Source: Bacteroidota bacterium (lineage in GTDB: Bacteria; Bacteroidota; Bacteroidia; Bacteroidales; Dysgonomonadaceae). Taken from it: a stretch of DNA of 64,000 bases. Positions within the stretch are counted from its first letter, which is position 1; every line of letters starts with the position of its first letter. Shown one piece after another: positions 56,567 through 64,000 of this stretch. The stretch is from assembly GCA_023437305.1 (NCBI GenBank), contig JAEZGN010000004.1:248001-312000 (forward strand), given 5' to 3'. The translations under genes and the position numbers were made by a program. Under the pieces are notes generated by a model. The model did no database searches. It was not told where the DNA came from and saw only the letters and a list, made by a program, of their open reading frames with translations.

Positions 56567-56591
56567 AAACGGCGGGAAATACCCGCCGTTT
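56567..56591 (+). terminator. Intrinsic terminator of pepD
   Basis: AAACGGCGGG pairs exactly with CCCGCCGTTT across a 5-base loop, followed by a T-rich stretch. Confidence 0.9.
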
Positions 56592-56616
56592 ATATTTCTT
56601 ACCTATTGTTAGCATA

Positions 56617-57540
56617 TCATTCAAATGGAATTACTCCACCATCGGTCAGGTCTGATAAAGACACGTTGAATGTCCCTATTGCACTGGTCCTACCCAATGT
56701 TCCTCTGAAAGTTATACGTTTACCTCCTTCGATATTCCCTTTGTATATCTCCCTTTCGCCTAGAACAGTATCACCGGAAGCAATCTGTTTTACAAATACC
56801 AACTTCACTGTAACATCTTTACCTGCCGTTGCGTGTCTATCTGTAATTATTTTGTGTTCTCTAAATTTATCAACATTAGTATTACATAGGTCATTCCATC
56901 CCCAAGATGCTTCTGAACCCCGAGTAGGAACACCCTCCGCTATAGATACCCCATAAAAGGAAGGAGTTATAACACAGCCGATTGTAGTTGTACCTTCGGG
57001 CAAAGAACATGTATTGGCATCGGTCACTTCAATGGTCACCTCAGACCACATCGGTTGTAAGGTTACCGGTATTGGCATATTCGAATTATTAGCAGCAACT
57101 GAGAAGCTAACCTTTTCGTAATATATAAATCTATTACCCATATTTCCCAATATCCACGTAGGAGGATTTTCAAAATAGTCAGTATAGAAATTATTATCCT
57201 TTACATCAATCGCCCCTTCTGTTGGAGGAGAACTCATACCTCCTCTAGGATGAGAAATAAAAGCAATATAGTAGTTACCTTCGGGGAGTTCTTCAGTTAC
57301 CTGCCCAACCATTCCTTCAAACGTCCACCCTTTCACGCCTTTACCACTCTCTTTTTCGTAAATGACATAAAAAAGTCGATTGCCAAAGGTTTCTGCTTTC
57401 AATGATTTAACATCTACACTAAAGTTTGATACATCAAATGTAACTTTATATGTTTTACCTGTTGTGACTGCTTCTTCCGAGTCACTGCTACAAGACGCGA
57501 ACAAAATAGTTGCGAATAAGAAAAATAGTAGTTTTTTCAT
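56617..57540 (-). CDS. Fimbrillin-like lipoprotein, paralogue 1
   Basis: Surface lipoprotein of about 307 residues from the ATG at 57540. The signal ends in LFASC. The following TGKTYKVTFDVSNFSVDVKS and the C-terminal GTFNVSLSDLTDGGVIPFE match its upstream neighbour almost motif for motif, while the middle part diverges. The architecture fits FimA/Mfa-type pilin or accessory subunits (family inference). The two genes are 20 bases apart and clearly form a tandem pair. There is no Mfa-like chaperone or anchor gene nearby. Confidence 0.78.
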   Translation of the reverse strand: MKKLLFFLFATILFASCSSDSEEAVTTGKTYKVTFDVSNFSVDVKSLKAETFGNRLFYVIYEKESGKGVKGWTFEGMVGQVTEELPEGNYYIAFISHPRGGMSSPPTEGAIDVKDNNFYTDYFENPPTWILGNMGNRFIYYEKVSFSVAANNSNMPIPVTLQPMWSEVTIEVTDANTCSLPEGTTTIGCVITPSFYGVSIAEGVPTRGSEASWGWNDLCNTNVDKFREHKIITDRHATAGKDVTVKLVFVKQIASGDTVLGEREIYKGNIEGGKRITFRGTLGRTSAIGTFNVSLSDLTDGGVIPFE

Positions 57541-57559
57541 AGTGCTAAAGTTTATTGAG

Positions 57560-58489
57560 TTATTCAAAAGGAATTATTCCGCCATCTATTAAATCACCTA
57601 GCGATACATTGAATGATGCATTTGAAGTAGAATTACCTAATGTACCTTTAAATGTGATGTACTTACCATTTTCTATATCCCCTGTATATATAACCTTTTC
57701 ACTCAAAACAGAACCATTTGTAGAGAAACATACAAATTTTACTGTAGCATCTTTTGTAGCTGTTACAGGTATAGCCTCCATCAAACCGTGAAGACCTCTA
57801 AATGCACCTACTGTCATTGGCAAACCACTGCCTACTCCAGGGCTCTTGTCATATTTTTTTGTTGCTATTCCATCTTTTAAACCAAATCCGTAGTAAAAAG
57901 GAGTTGTGGTACACTGAACATACGCTGTACCCTCAGGAAGATGACATGTAGCGGCATCTAAAACATTAACATACAAAAAAGTCCACATAGGTTTAAGTAC
58001 AACATCATTAACTAAAGCAACTACATTATCTCCCACTGTAAAAGCGAGTTTTTCATAATAAACAGTCTCATTATCATGTCCTCTATCAATACGAAAGTTT
58101 CCATTACAATAGTCTGTATTGATGTTTGATAAATTAGAAAGTACAGGACCCTCATTATTAAACTTATTAGCTGCAACTATAGCTATCCAATAAGTTCCTG
58201 CCAAAATCTCTTCTTCAATTTTTACACTATTTTGGTCAAAAGAGCTTGATTCTATTAGTCCCGATTTTACAAACTCTCCACCATACTTATAAATAGCATA
58301 TTCAATAGAATAGTTAGTGATCTGACCTTCATTGTCCACTTTCAAAGGTTTCTGGTCAAGTGCAAAATTTGATACATTAAACGTAACCTTGTACGTTTTA
58401 CCAGCTGTGACAGCTTCTTGCGAGTCATTGCTACAAGACGCAAACAGAATAGTTGCGAATAAGAAAAATAGTAGTTTTTTCACTTTCAT
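57560..58489 (-). CDS. Fimbrillin-like lipoprotein, paralogue 2
   Basis: Protein of 309 residues with lipobox LFASC and the same N-terminal block (TAGKTYKVTFNVSNFALDQK) and C-terminal block (ASFNVSLGDLIDGGIIPFE) as paralogue 1. The DNA of the first ~120 bases is nearly identical in the two genes, so the signal region was duplicated recently or is being converted. It is first in the operon, with the box at 58550. Confidence 0.78.
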   Translation of the reverse strand: MKVKKLLFFLFATILFASCSNDSQEAVTAGKTYKVTFNVSNFALDQKPLKVDNEGQITNYSIEYAIYKYGGEFVKSGLIESSSFDQNSVKIEEEILAGTYWIAIVAANKFNNEGPVLSNLSNINTDYCNGNFRIDRGHDNETVYYEKLAFTVGDNVVALVNDVVLKPMWTFLYVNVLDAATCHLPEGTAYVQCTTTPFYYGFGLKDGIATKKYDKSPGVGSGLPMTVGAFRGLHGLMEAIPVTATKDATVKFVCFSTNGSVLSEKVIYTGDIENGKYITFKGTLGNSTSNASFNVSLGDLIDGGIIPFE

Positions 58490-58549
58490 AATAGTTTTGT
58501 TTAGTTTGTATACTTAATAGTATTGCTCCAGTCAACCAAAGCATATCCG

Positions 58550-58557
58550 CAAAGATA
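58550..58557 (-). promoter_or_regulatory. Promoter -7 box for the fimbrillin pair
   Basis: TATCTTTG on the minus strand, 61 bases before the ATG at 58489. No invertible promoter repeat was noticed around it. Confidence 0.6.
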
Positions 58558-58594
58558 TATAAATTAATTAACTATGAGCATTTTACATAAAAAA

Positions 58595-58629
58595 AAAGAG
58601 AGTAAAATATATTTCATTTTACTCTCTTT
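58595..58629 (-). terminator. Intrinsic terminator of the sirtuin / CBM9 / glycosidase-like operon
   Basis: AAAGAGAGTAAAAT pairs with ATTTTACTCTCTTT (14 bp) around 7 bases, and a run of U residues follows on the minus-strand transcript. Confidence 0.9.
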
Positions 58630-58657
58630 GGTTTTTATATTATTTGCTAAACACCTC

Positions 58658-59737
58658 TCATTTTGTCTCCGGCTTCTGCTTATACTTAGACAATATCGCT
58701 AATACTTCGTCGGTAACATTACCAAAGATAGAAACGCCCGAAGCTCCGTTTTCCAAAGCATATTTTATTCCGGCTTCGATCTCTTCATTATTCTTAAAGT
58801 CGGGCATATACAATCCTGCATAGAGAGGGAAACGACCGTCTATACCTCTCAAACCCTGCTTAACGGCATCACCGATCCATGGTACGTCTTCTTTATAGAA
58901 ACCATGATAAATCATCGGGTAAACAGCATCCAAAGGCCAGTTTGTCCAATCCTGTCTTACCAAACGTTTCGCTACGTCCGGAGTCGGAAACACGGCAGCA
59001 GTAAGCGGCTTATGATGGGCTTTTGCTACATCTCCAATCTTATTCACAATTGCCGTTACAGCATCATATCTGAAAGATTTCCACGAGAGATTTTCCTGAG
59101 GATATTGAATACTGTCTATGTCTTTATGATATTTTTCTTTAAACTTAGCCTTACATACATTGCAATAGCAAAAATCATATTCGGGCAATTCTTGTGTTTG
59201 AACAATACCATAAACGTCCCACAGATTAACCGCCAATATCACATCACTGAAGCGAACATAATCCATGTGGATGCCATCAACATAATCTTTAGACAATGCA
59301 TTCTCTACTTCTTTGGTCAGAAACTCCGCAACCTCGGGACGAGAAGGACACATCCATCTGTAATAATCTACATACGGCGGATGATCGGCACACGATTCGC
59401 CCTTTCTGTTTACAGCTGCCCATTCAGGGTGAGCCTTCAATGCATCTCCCCTATTCATTATCCACATCCAACGATGAGCTTCCAATCCCTGAGCTTTTGC
59501 CGCCCTATAATGCTTCTCGCTATCGGCTTCGAAGAAAATGCCCGCAATACCCGCATCATGATATTTTTTATACCTCACGGCCAGCTCCTCTTCCGTATCA
59601 GAATCCTGAGGGTTAATCCACACCCAATGTTTGTAGGTATTTTCTGCCTGCTTATTACCAATATTGCTTGTACAATTCGAGAACAAAAAAGGCAATAGTA
59701 ATAAGGTCAACCAGTAAATTTTAAAATGGTTTCGCAT
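58658..59737 (-). CDS. Lipoprotein with glycoside-hydrolase-like TIM-barrel domain
   Basis: Protein of 359 residues with a lipoprotein signal (LFSNC, Cys22). HWVWINPQDSDTEEELAVRY opens a barrel-type fold, and GIHMDYVRFSDV and AVYPMIYHGFYKEDV carry acidic residues. This pattern resembles the GHL10-like and family 10-like putative glycosidases of Bacteroidetes. No activity is established to me. It follows the CBM9-like gene by 13 bases. Confidence 0.78.
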   Translation of the reverse strand: MRNHFKIYWLTLLLLPFLFSNCTSNIGNKQAENTYKHWVWINPQDSDTEEELAVRYKKYHDAGIAGIFFEADSEKHYRAAKAQGLEAHRWMWIMNRGDALKAHPEWAAVNRKGESCADHPPYVDYYRWMCPSRPEVAEFLTKEVENALSKDYVDGIHMDYVRFSDVILAVNLWDVYGIVQTQELPEYDFCYCNVCKAKFKEKYHKDIDSIQYPQENLSWKSFRYDAVTAIVNKIGDVAKAHHKPLTAAVFPTPDVAKRLVRQDWTNWPLDAVYPMIYHGFYKEDVPWIGDAVKQGLRGIDGRFPLYAGLYMPDFKNNEEIEAGIKYALENGASGVSIFGNVTDEVLAILSKYKQKPETK

Positions 59738-59750
59738 AGTTTTTTATTTT

Positions 59751-60848
59751 TTATTTAGTTATCAATCCTTCTTCATTAAGATAAATCTTCTTACCCGAAG
59801 CATCTTTGATAGAAACTTCGAATCTCCTGCCGGTAGAAGACAGCTCGAGTCTGTTTTTTTTATTATCAATATCGAACTCCGGCTTGTCCATTTTCAGCTC
59901 TGCAAAGGTTGTCGCATAACGTTGGTGCGCACGTCTATAGTCTTGCTGCTTATAGTACACCAGCCATAAATATTGTTTTTGCTTTTCAGTATATGGCAAT
60001 ACAAACTGAGGCTGTTTTTCCCCTGCTTTGTTTTTCGAAAAGAATAAATAGCCCCATCTTTCAGGCCTATGCATATCGATAACCCCTTGAGGAGACCATA
60101 CCCAGTTATTTTCAGGTAATACTTTCCCTGCACTATCTTTTCTTTTCACATACTTACCATTTACAATATCTGTTTCCCATTGCACTCTCGAGAAGTTAAT
60201 ACGCCAAACGTCTTTATCTTTAGGAGCATTTACACCATTCCCTAAAGTAAGAGCCCTGAAAGGAATTGCCATCTCTACCGTCCATCCGGTATCTGTATCA
60301 TCCGCCTTATTGATAGTACCCTGCACTTTTACGGCATGTTGCATCCCCTGCGTATCCCAACTAAAGAGCGCTGAGCCTCCACTCCGATAAGGCTTATGCA
60401 TAAACAAGTCGAAAATATTATTAAATGCATTAATCTCTATTTCAAAGTAATTGTGGGCTGTGTTTAATGGATCTATAAACACTTCGAAATCATTATCAAA
60501 AAACACAATCTCATCACGCTTAGTCAAGGTAGCCCATACATGCGGATCTTTCAACTCGGCTGCTATATAAAGATATGATTCGTCCCAAAGCATTTTTACA
60601 CGGGTATCGTAATACGGTTTAGGCTTGGCATCTCCCTCTATATCTTGAAAATGATCAGACCAAACGGCATTCAGCCACACTTGATCATTAATATCGCCAT
60701 CAATTGTCGGAGCTTTGGATGCATAAGGAACTACGTAGTTTGCCGGAATAGTAAATAAATTTTCATATCCCTTAAAGTGGTTCTGGGCATAACAAAAATT
60801 AAAAACAAGAAGAAAAGAAATAGAACAAAATAATTTTATATAATTCAT
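59751..60848 (-). CDS. Secreted CBM9-like carbohydrate-binding protein
   Basis: I start at the ATG at 60848 (365 residues). The frame to 60905 would begin inside the sirtuin gene. A signal peptide ends near CYAQ. YASKAPTIDGDINDQVWLNA and RVKMLWDESYLYIAAELKDP are the family 9 carbohydrate-binding signature, and the rest is a C-terminal extension of unknown fold. The start overlaps the sirtuin stop (60850), so the genes are coupled. Confidence 0.85.
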   Translation of the reverse strand: MNYIKLFCSISFLLVFNFCYAQNHFKGYENLFTIPANYVVPYASKAPTIDGDINDQVWLNAVWSDHFQDIEGDAKPKPYYDTRVKMLWDESYLYIAAELKDPHVWATLTKRDEIVFFDNDFEVFIDPLNTAHNYFEIEINAFNNIFDLFMHKPYRSGGSALFSWDTQGMQHAVKVQGTINKADDTDTGWTVEMAIPFRALTLGNGVNAPKDKDVWRINFSRVQWETDIVNGKYVKRKDSAGKVLPENNWVWSPQGVIDMHRPERWGYLFFSKNKAGEKQPQFVLPYTEKQKQYLWLVYYKQQDYRRAHQRYATTFAELKMDKPEFDIDNKKNRLELSSTGRRFEVSIKDASGKKIYLNEEGLITK

Positions 60849-60849
60849 T

Positions 60850-61545
60850 TTACTGATTTTGAAATTTAAGAATATCGCGAAGCTGAGCCACTCCTTCAGA
60901 AGCACCCTTCTTTATAAAGTGTATTCCGGGCTGATGCACATTTACTTCTTTCGGGTCGATCAGATAAACAGGCACCCCCGCATGCACATAGTTGAGCAAG
61001 CCAGCGGCAGGATATACGTTCATCGATGTTCCTATCACGACAAAGATATCGGCCGTTTGTACAATTTTCATTGCTTTTTCTATCATGGGCACAGCCTCTC
61101 CAAACCAAACAATATGAGGACGAAGCTGTGAGCCTTTTTCACACTTATCTCCAAGGTGAATCTCACAATTATCAGGAGCCAAGGTATAAATCAACGAAGG
61201 ATCGACCGTCGAACGCACTTTACTCAATTCTCCATGAAGATGTAAAACATTTGTGCTGCCTGCTCTCTCATGCAGTTCATCTACATTCTGCGTTATAATG
61301 GACACTTTATAATCTTTTTCCATCTCCACTAATCCTACGTGTCCTTTATTGGGCTTAGCCTCAAAAGCAGCCTTGCGTCGGGCATTATAAAAATCAAGCA
61401 CAAGTTGAGGGTTTCGGCTGAATCCTTCAGGAGTGGCAACATCTTCGATAGAGTATTGCTCCCACAGTCCGCCGGAGTCTCTAAAAGTGGCAATACCACT
61501 CTCTGCACTCATCCCTGCACCGGTTAATACAACAATATGTCTCAT
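60850..61545 (-). CDS. cobB: NAD-dependent protein deacylase, Sir2/CobB type
   Basis: Removes acyl groups from lysines using NAD. It has 231 residues. The NAD site is GAGMSAESGIATFRDSGGLW, the catalytic His is in VLHLHGELS, and TQNVDELHERAG is the ribose motif. Tyr53 and Arg56 (DFYNARRKA) are the pair that marks desuccinylase-type (class III) sirtuins. The protein has only two Cys, both in NCEIHLGDKCEK, so the usual four-Cys zinc site is not complete. It heads an operon with two carbohydrate genes. Confidence 0.94.
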   Translation of the reverse strand: MRHIVVLTGAGMSAESGIATFRDSGGLWEQYSIEDVATPEGFSRNPQLVLDFYNARRKAAFEAKPNKGHVGLVEMEKDYKVSIITQNVDELHERAGSTNVLHLHGELSKVRSTVDPSLIYTLAPDNCEIHLGDKCEKGSQLRPHIVWFGEAVPMIEKAMKIVQTADIFVVIGTSMNVYPAAGLLNYVHAGVPVYLIDPKEVNVHQPGIHFIKKGASEGVAQLRDILKFQNQ

Positions 61546-61575
61546 AAACTATTAAAAAAATGTAAGTAGCATATA

Positions 61576-61583
61576 CAAATATA
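61576..61583 (-). promoter_or_regulatory. Promoter -7 box for the sirtuin operon
   Basis: TATATTTG on the minus strand, 31 bases before the ATG at 61545. Confidence 0.6.
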
Positions 61584-61626
61584 GTTTTTTCAGGGGTAAT
61601 TTTTATTAAAGTCCCATGAAAAGAAT

Positions 61627-61634
61627 TACTTTTG
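61627..61634 (+). promoter_or_regulatory. Promoter -7 box for the FKBP pair
   Basis: TACTTTTG, 83 bases before the ATG at 61717. Divergent from the sirtuin promoter. Confidence 0.55.
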
Positions 61635-61716
61635 TTGGCAAATTTAAATAAACATTCAGTCATATCATGAAATAATACTTCTTTGACATACAAGACTGAT
61701 ATAAAACGAAAAGAAT

Positions 61717-62304
61717 ATGGATAAAATTAGTTACGCTCTAGGTTTAAGCATCGGAAATAACTTCCTTAGCTCAGGTATCAATAAAGTTGATTTCGACTCT
61801 TTCCTTAAAGGAATGAAGGATGTAATCAACGGAGGAGACACTGACATGGATTATGAAGAAGCTAAACAAGTGATTAACGACTATTTCACCAAATTACAAG
61901 ACGAGAAATTGGAAATTAACCTTAAAGCAGGTGAAGAATTTCTATCTATCAACAAAAACAAAGCAGGTGTAGTAACACTCCCTAGTGGATTACAATACGA
62001 AATACTAAAAAAAGGCGATGGCCCTAAACCGGCTCTTACAGACCAGGTTAAGTGCCACTATCACGGTACGCTTATCGATGGCACAGTGTTCGATAGTTCT
62101 GTAAAACGCGGACAGCCTGCCACATTTGGTGTTAACCAAGTAATACCGGGATGGGTAGAGGCCCTTCAACTAATGCCTGTAGGTTCGAAATGGAAATTGT
62201 ACATCCCTTCTGATCTTGCCTATGGCAAAGCCGGAGCAGGACAATCGATCGAACCTAACTCAACTTTAATTTTCGAAGTGGAAATTTTAGATATTGTCAA
62301 ATAA
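61717..62304 (+). CDS. FKBP-type peptidyl-prolyl isomerase, cytoplasmic
   Basis: Proline isomerase, 195 residues with no signal peptide. A short N-terminal FKBP_N helical segment ([19 protein letters not shown]) precedes the FKBP_C domain (about 90-195) with [39 protein letters not shown] and [13 protein letters not shown]. The next gene encodes a lipoprotein version, so the pair gives a cytoplasmic and an envelope isomerase. Confidence 0.94.
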   Translation: MDKISYALGLSIGNNFLSSGINKVDFDSFLKGMKDVINGGDTDMDYEEAKQVINDYFTKLQDEKLEINLKAGEEFLSINKNKAGVVTLPSGLQYEILKKGDGPKPALTDQVKCHYHGTLIDGTVFDSSVKRGQPATFGVNQVIPGWVEALQLMPVGSKWKLYIPSDLAYGKAGAGQSIEPNSTLIFEVEILDIVK

Positions 62305-62321
62305 TAATTCAGTTAAAAAAA

Positions 62322-63341
62322 ATGAAAAAAATTCAAGTTGTGGCTCTTTCGGCTATTGTAGCTTTCGGAGCATTATTTACATCTTGTGGTGGAAATGTTT
62401 CTACAAACGTTCCATTAAAGACCGATCTCGATACTATTTCTTACGCTTTTGGTGCTAGCCTTTACGAGCAAGGATTGTCTATGCATCTACAACAACTAGG
62501 TATAATAGGCGATACTACAAGCATCAAAGCCGGATATCTTAGCAAAATAAGTGCAGAAACTGATGCTCAGAAAAAAACAGCATTGGAAAAAGAGATGAAA
62601 GCTAAAATGGATTCTGTAGTAAAATCAAACGCAAGAAACATCTCTGAGTTCTTAAACGGACTAAAAGAATCGTTAAATGCACCTGAATCAAAAGCTGCTT
62701 ATATGGCCGGAGTATCAGTTGGAGGTCAGATATCAAAACAAATGATGCCTGGTATCATACAACAAATATATGGTCCTAATTCGAAAGAAAAACTAAACAG
62801 CGATGCATTCCTTGCTGCAATGGCTACAGCTATGAAACAAGGCAAATTTGCAGTTGCTGATCCATCTACAGTATTCAATGCAAAAATGCAAGAAGCTCAG
62901 GCTAAAGCTCAAGCAAGAGAAGAAGAAGAATTGAAGAAAGCAAATGCAGGAGTAATTGCTGAAGGAGAAAAATTCCTTGCCGAAAACAAAACAAAAGAAG
63001 GTGTTGTTGCTCTACCTAGCGGATTGCAATACAAAGTTGTAAAAGAAGGAACAGGAGCTAAACCAGCTGCAGCAGATATGGTAAAAGTGAACTACAAAGG
63101 TACACTTCTAGACGGTACTGTATTTGATAGCAACGAAGGTAAAGAGCCAATCACATTCAACGCTAACCGCGTTATCAAAGGATGGACTGAAGCTTTACAG
63201 TTGATGCCTGTAGGATCAAAATGGATTCTTTATATCCCTTACGATCTTGCTTACGGTGCACAAGGTAGCGGAGACAGAATCAAACCTTTTTCAACTCTTA
63301 TTTTCGAAGTAGAATTGCTTGAGATCAATCCGAAACAATAA
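62322..63341 (+). CDS. FKBP-type peptidyl-prolyl isomerase, lipoprotein
   Basis: Exported form, 339 residues. The signal reads ALFTSCGG with Cys22. The N-terminal dimerisation domain is about twice as long as in its neighbour ([30 protein letters not shown]), followed by an Ala/Glu/Lys-rich linker ([20 protein letters not shown]). The C-terminal FKBP domain has [18 protein letters not shown]. The plan resembles FkpA/Mip. Confidence 0.95.
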   Translation: MKKIQVVALSAIVAFGALFTSCGGNVSTNVPLKTDLDTISYAFGASLYEQGLSMHLQQLGIIGDTTSIKAGYLSKISAETDAQKKTALEKEMKAKMDSVVKSNARNISEFLNGLKESLNAPESKAAYMAGVSVGGQISKQMMPGIIQQIYGPNSKEKLNSDAFLAAMATAMKQGKFAVADPSTVFNAKMQEAQAKAQAREEEELKKANAGVIAEGEKFLAENKTKEGVVALPSGLQYKVVKEGTGAKPAAADMVKVNYKGTLLDGTVFDSNEGKEPITFNANRVIKGWTEALQLMPVGSKWILYIPYDLAYGAQGSGDRIKPFSTLIFEVELLEINPKQ

Positions 63342-63446
63342 TCTGACATTGTCAGAAAATAAGTTAAAACAACGGATTTAAATAATAATTTGGCACAAGT
63401 TCAGTAAATTATTGAGCAAAAAGCATACAGATTGTAAAAAATATCA

Positions 63447-63454
63447 TATATTTG
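63447..63454 (+). promoter_or_regulatory. Promoter -7 box for the Lrp-type regulator
   Basis: TATATTTG, 30 bases before the ATG at 63484. Confidence 0.55.
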
Positions 63455-63483
63455 AGATATAATAACGATAAAACGCTCATATT

Positions 63484-63948
63484 ATGCAAAAAATTGACAA
63501 ACTTGATAAAAAGATTCTAGAGATTATATCCCAGAATGCAAGAATTCCATTTAAGGATGTAGCTCTCGAATGTGGTGTTTCACGTGCCGCAATCCATCAG
63601 CGTGTACAACGCATGATCGAGATGGATGTAATCGTAGGTTCCGGATATTTTGTTAATCCTAAAGTTCTTGGTTACAACACTTGTACATATATAGGAGTAA
63701 AACTCGAAAGAGGCTCAATGTATAAAACGGTAATTCCTGAATTGGATAAGATTCCTGAAATTGTAGAATCTCATTTTACAACCGGCCCATACACCATTCT
63801 GATCAAGTTGTATGCAAAGGATAACGAGCACTTGATGGACTTGCTGAACAACAAAATCCAAGACATTCCGGGAGTTGTAGCTACAGAAACTATGATTTCT
63901 TTGAGTCAGGGAGTAAAACGCCAGATTCCGATATCTAAATCCGAATAA
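63484..63948 (+). CDS. Lrp/AsnC-family transcriptional regulator
   Basis: DNA-binding regulator of 154 residues. The N-terminal winged helix (IDKLDKKILEIISQNARIPF, then CGVSRAAIHQRVQRMIEM) is followed by a RAM-type ligand domain (TGPYTILIKLYAKDNEHLMD; VVATETMISLSQGVKRQIPI). Such proteins respond to amino acids or related metabolites. The ligand and targets are unknown here. The ~50 bases to the right edge contain no further recognised feature. Confidence 0.93.
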   Translation: MQKIDKLDKKILEIISQNARIPFKDVALECGVSRAAIHQRVQRMIEMDVIVGSGYFVNPKVLGYNTCTYIGVKLERGSMYKTVIPELDKIPEIVESHFTTGPYTILIKLYAKDNEHLMDLLNNKIQDIPGVVATETMISLSQGVKRQIPISKSE

Positions 63949-64000
63949 TCGAAACTTATTATATACTATTATAGATGAGAAGGATAATTGAAGCGAAATC

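Noticed and set aside
58904..59698. 264-codon plus-strand frame inside the glycosidase-like gene
   Set aside because: Antisense shadow with no signal or domain. The minus-strand gene has a lipoprotein signal and family motifs.

Overview
The window is a contiguous, AT-rich chromosomal segment of a Bacteroidetes bacterium, most likely order Bacteroidales and close to Dysgonomonas. The genus is inferred from overall gene content and was not tested. Supporting signs are the atpD-C-x-B-E-F-H-A-G order of the ATP synthase operon, a T9SS-type C-terminal sorting domain, paired fimbrillin-like lipoproteins, GH78 and GH43 enzymes, a carboxynorspermidine-type dehydrogenase, a single-chain PurL, and many exact copies of the Bacteroidetes -7 promoter box TAnnTTTG just upstream of genes. 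I saw no tRNA, rRNA, CRISPR array, insertion sequence or phage gene. Layout, left to right: (1) 1-157, the start of pyrB, running off the left edge. (2) 626-7830, the complete F1Fo ATP synthase operon on the minus strand, with a long leader carrying two perfect palindromes. (3) 8158-12430, an accessory patch. An intact polytopic membrane protein and a carboxynorspermidine dehydrogenase-like enzyme are preceded by a decayed tandem copy of the same two genes. (4) 12628-20249, a rhamnosidase, a tatD / unknown / polyprenyl synthase operon, then a GH43 enzyme with an aldose epimerase. (5) 20386-31430, peptidoglycan transglycosylase, glutamate dehydrogenase, serine acetyltransferase, two thioesterases with a phosphatase, and purL. 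(6) 31709-38769, a ugd-lolD-dprA operon facing a four-gene TauE / DUF1634 / M28 / M28 operon, then a glutathione peroxidase. (7) 38904-41869, a secreted T9SS cargo with a small anchored partner. (8) 42093-56560, mostly housekeeping: DUF4301, SpoU methylase, folB, bactofilin, aminopeptidase P, a thioredoxin-like protein, gamma-carbonic anhydrase, nitroreductase, PPK2, CorA, RsmA, a flippase-like protein and PepD. (9) 56617-61545, a tandem fimbrillin-like pair and a sirtuin / CBM9 / glycosidase-like operon. (10) 61717-63948, two FKBP isomerases and an Lrp-type regulator. The genes mostly serve core energy, nucleotide and envelope metabolism. Carbohydrate use and cell-surface display are interspersed. 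A recurrent theme is adjacent paralogue pairs: membrane protein plus dehydrogenase, thioesterases, M28 peptidases, fimbrillins and FKBPs. I found no obvious new defence or mobile system. The best leads for something undescribed are the T9SS cargo with its small C-terminally anchored partner, the palindromic atp leader, and the short promoter-terminator unit inside the decayed duplication.
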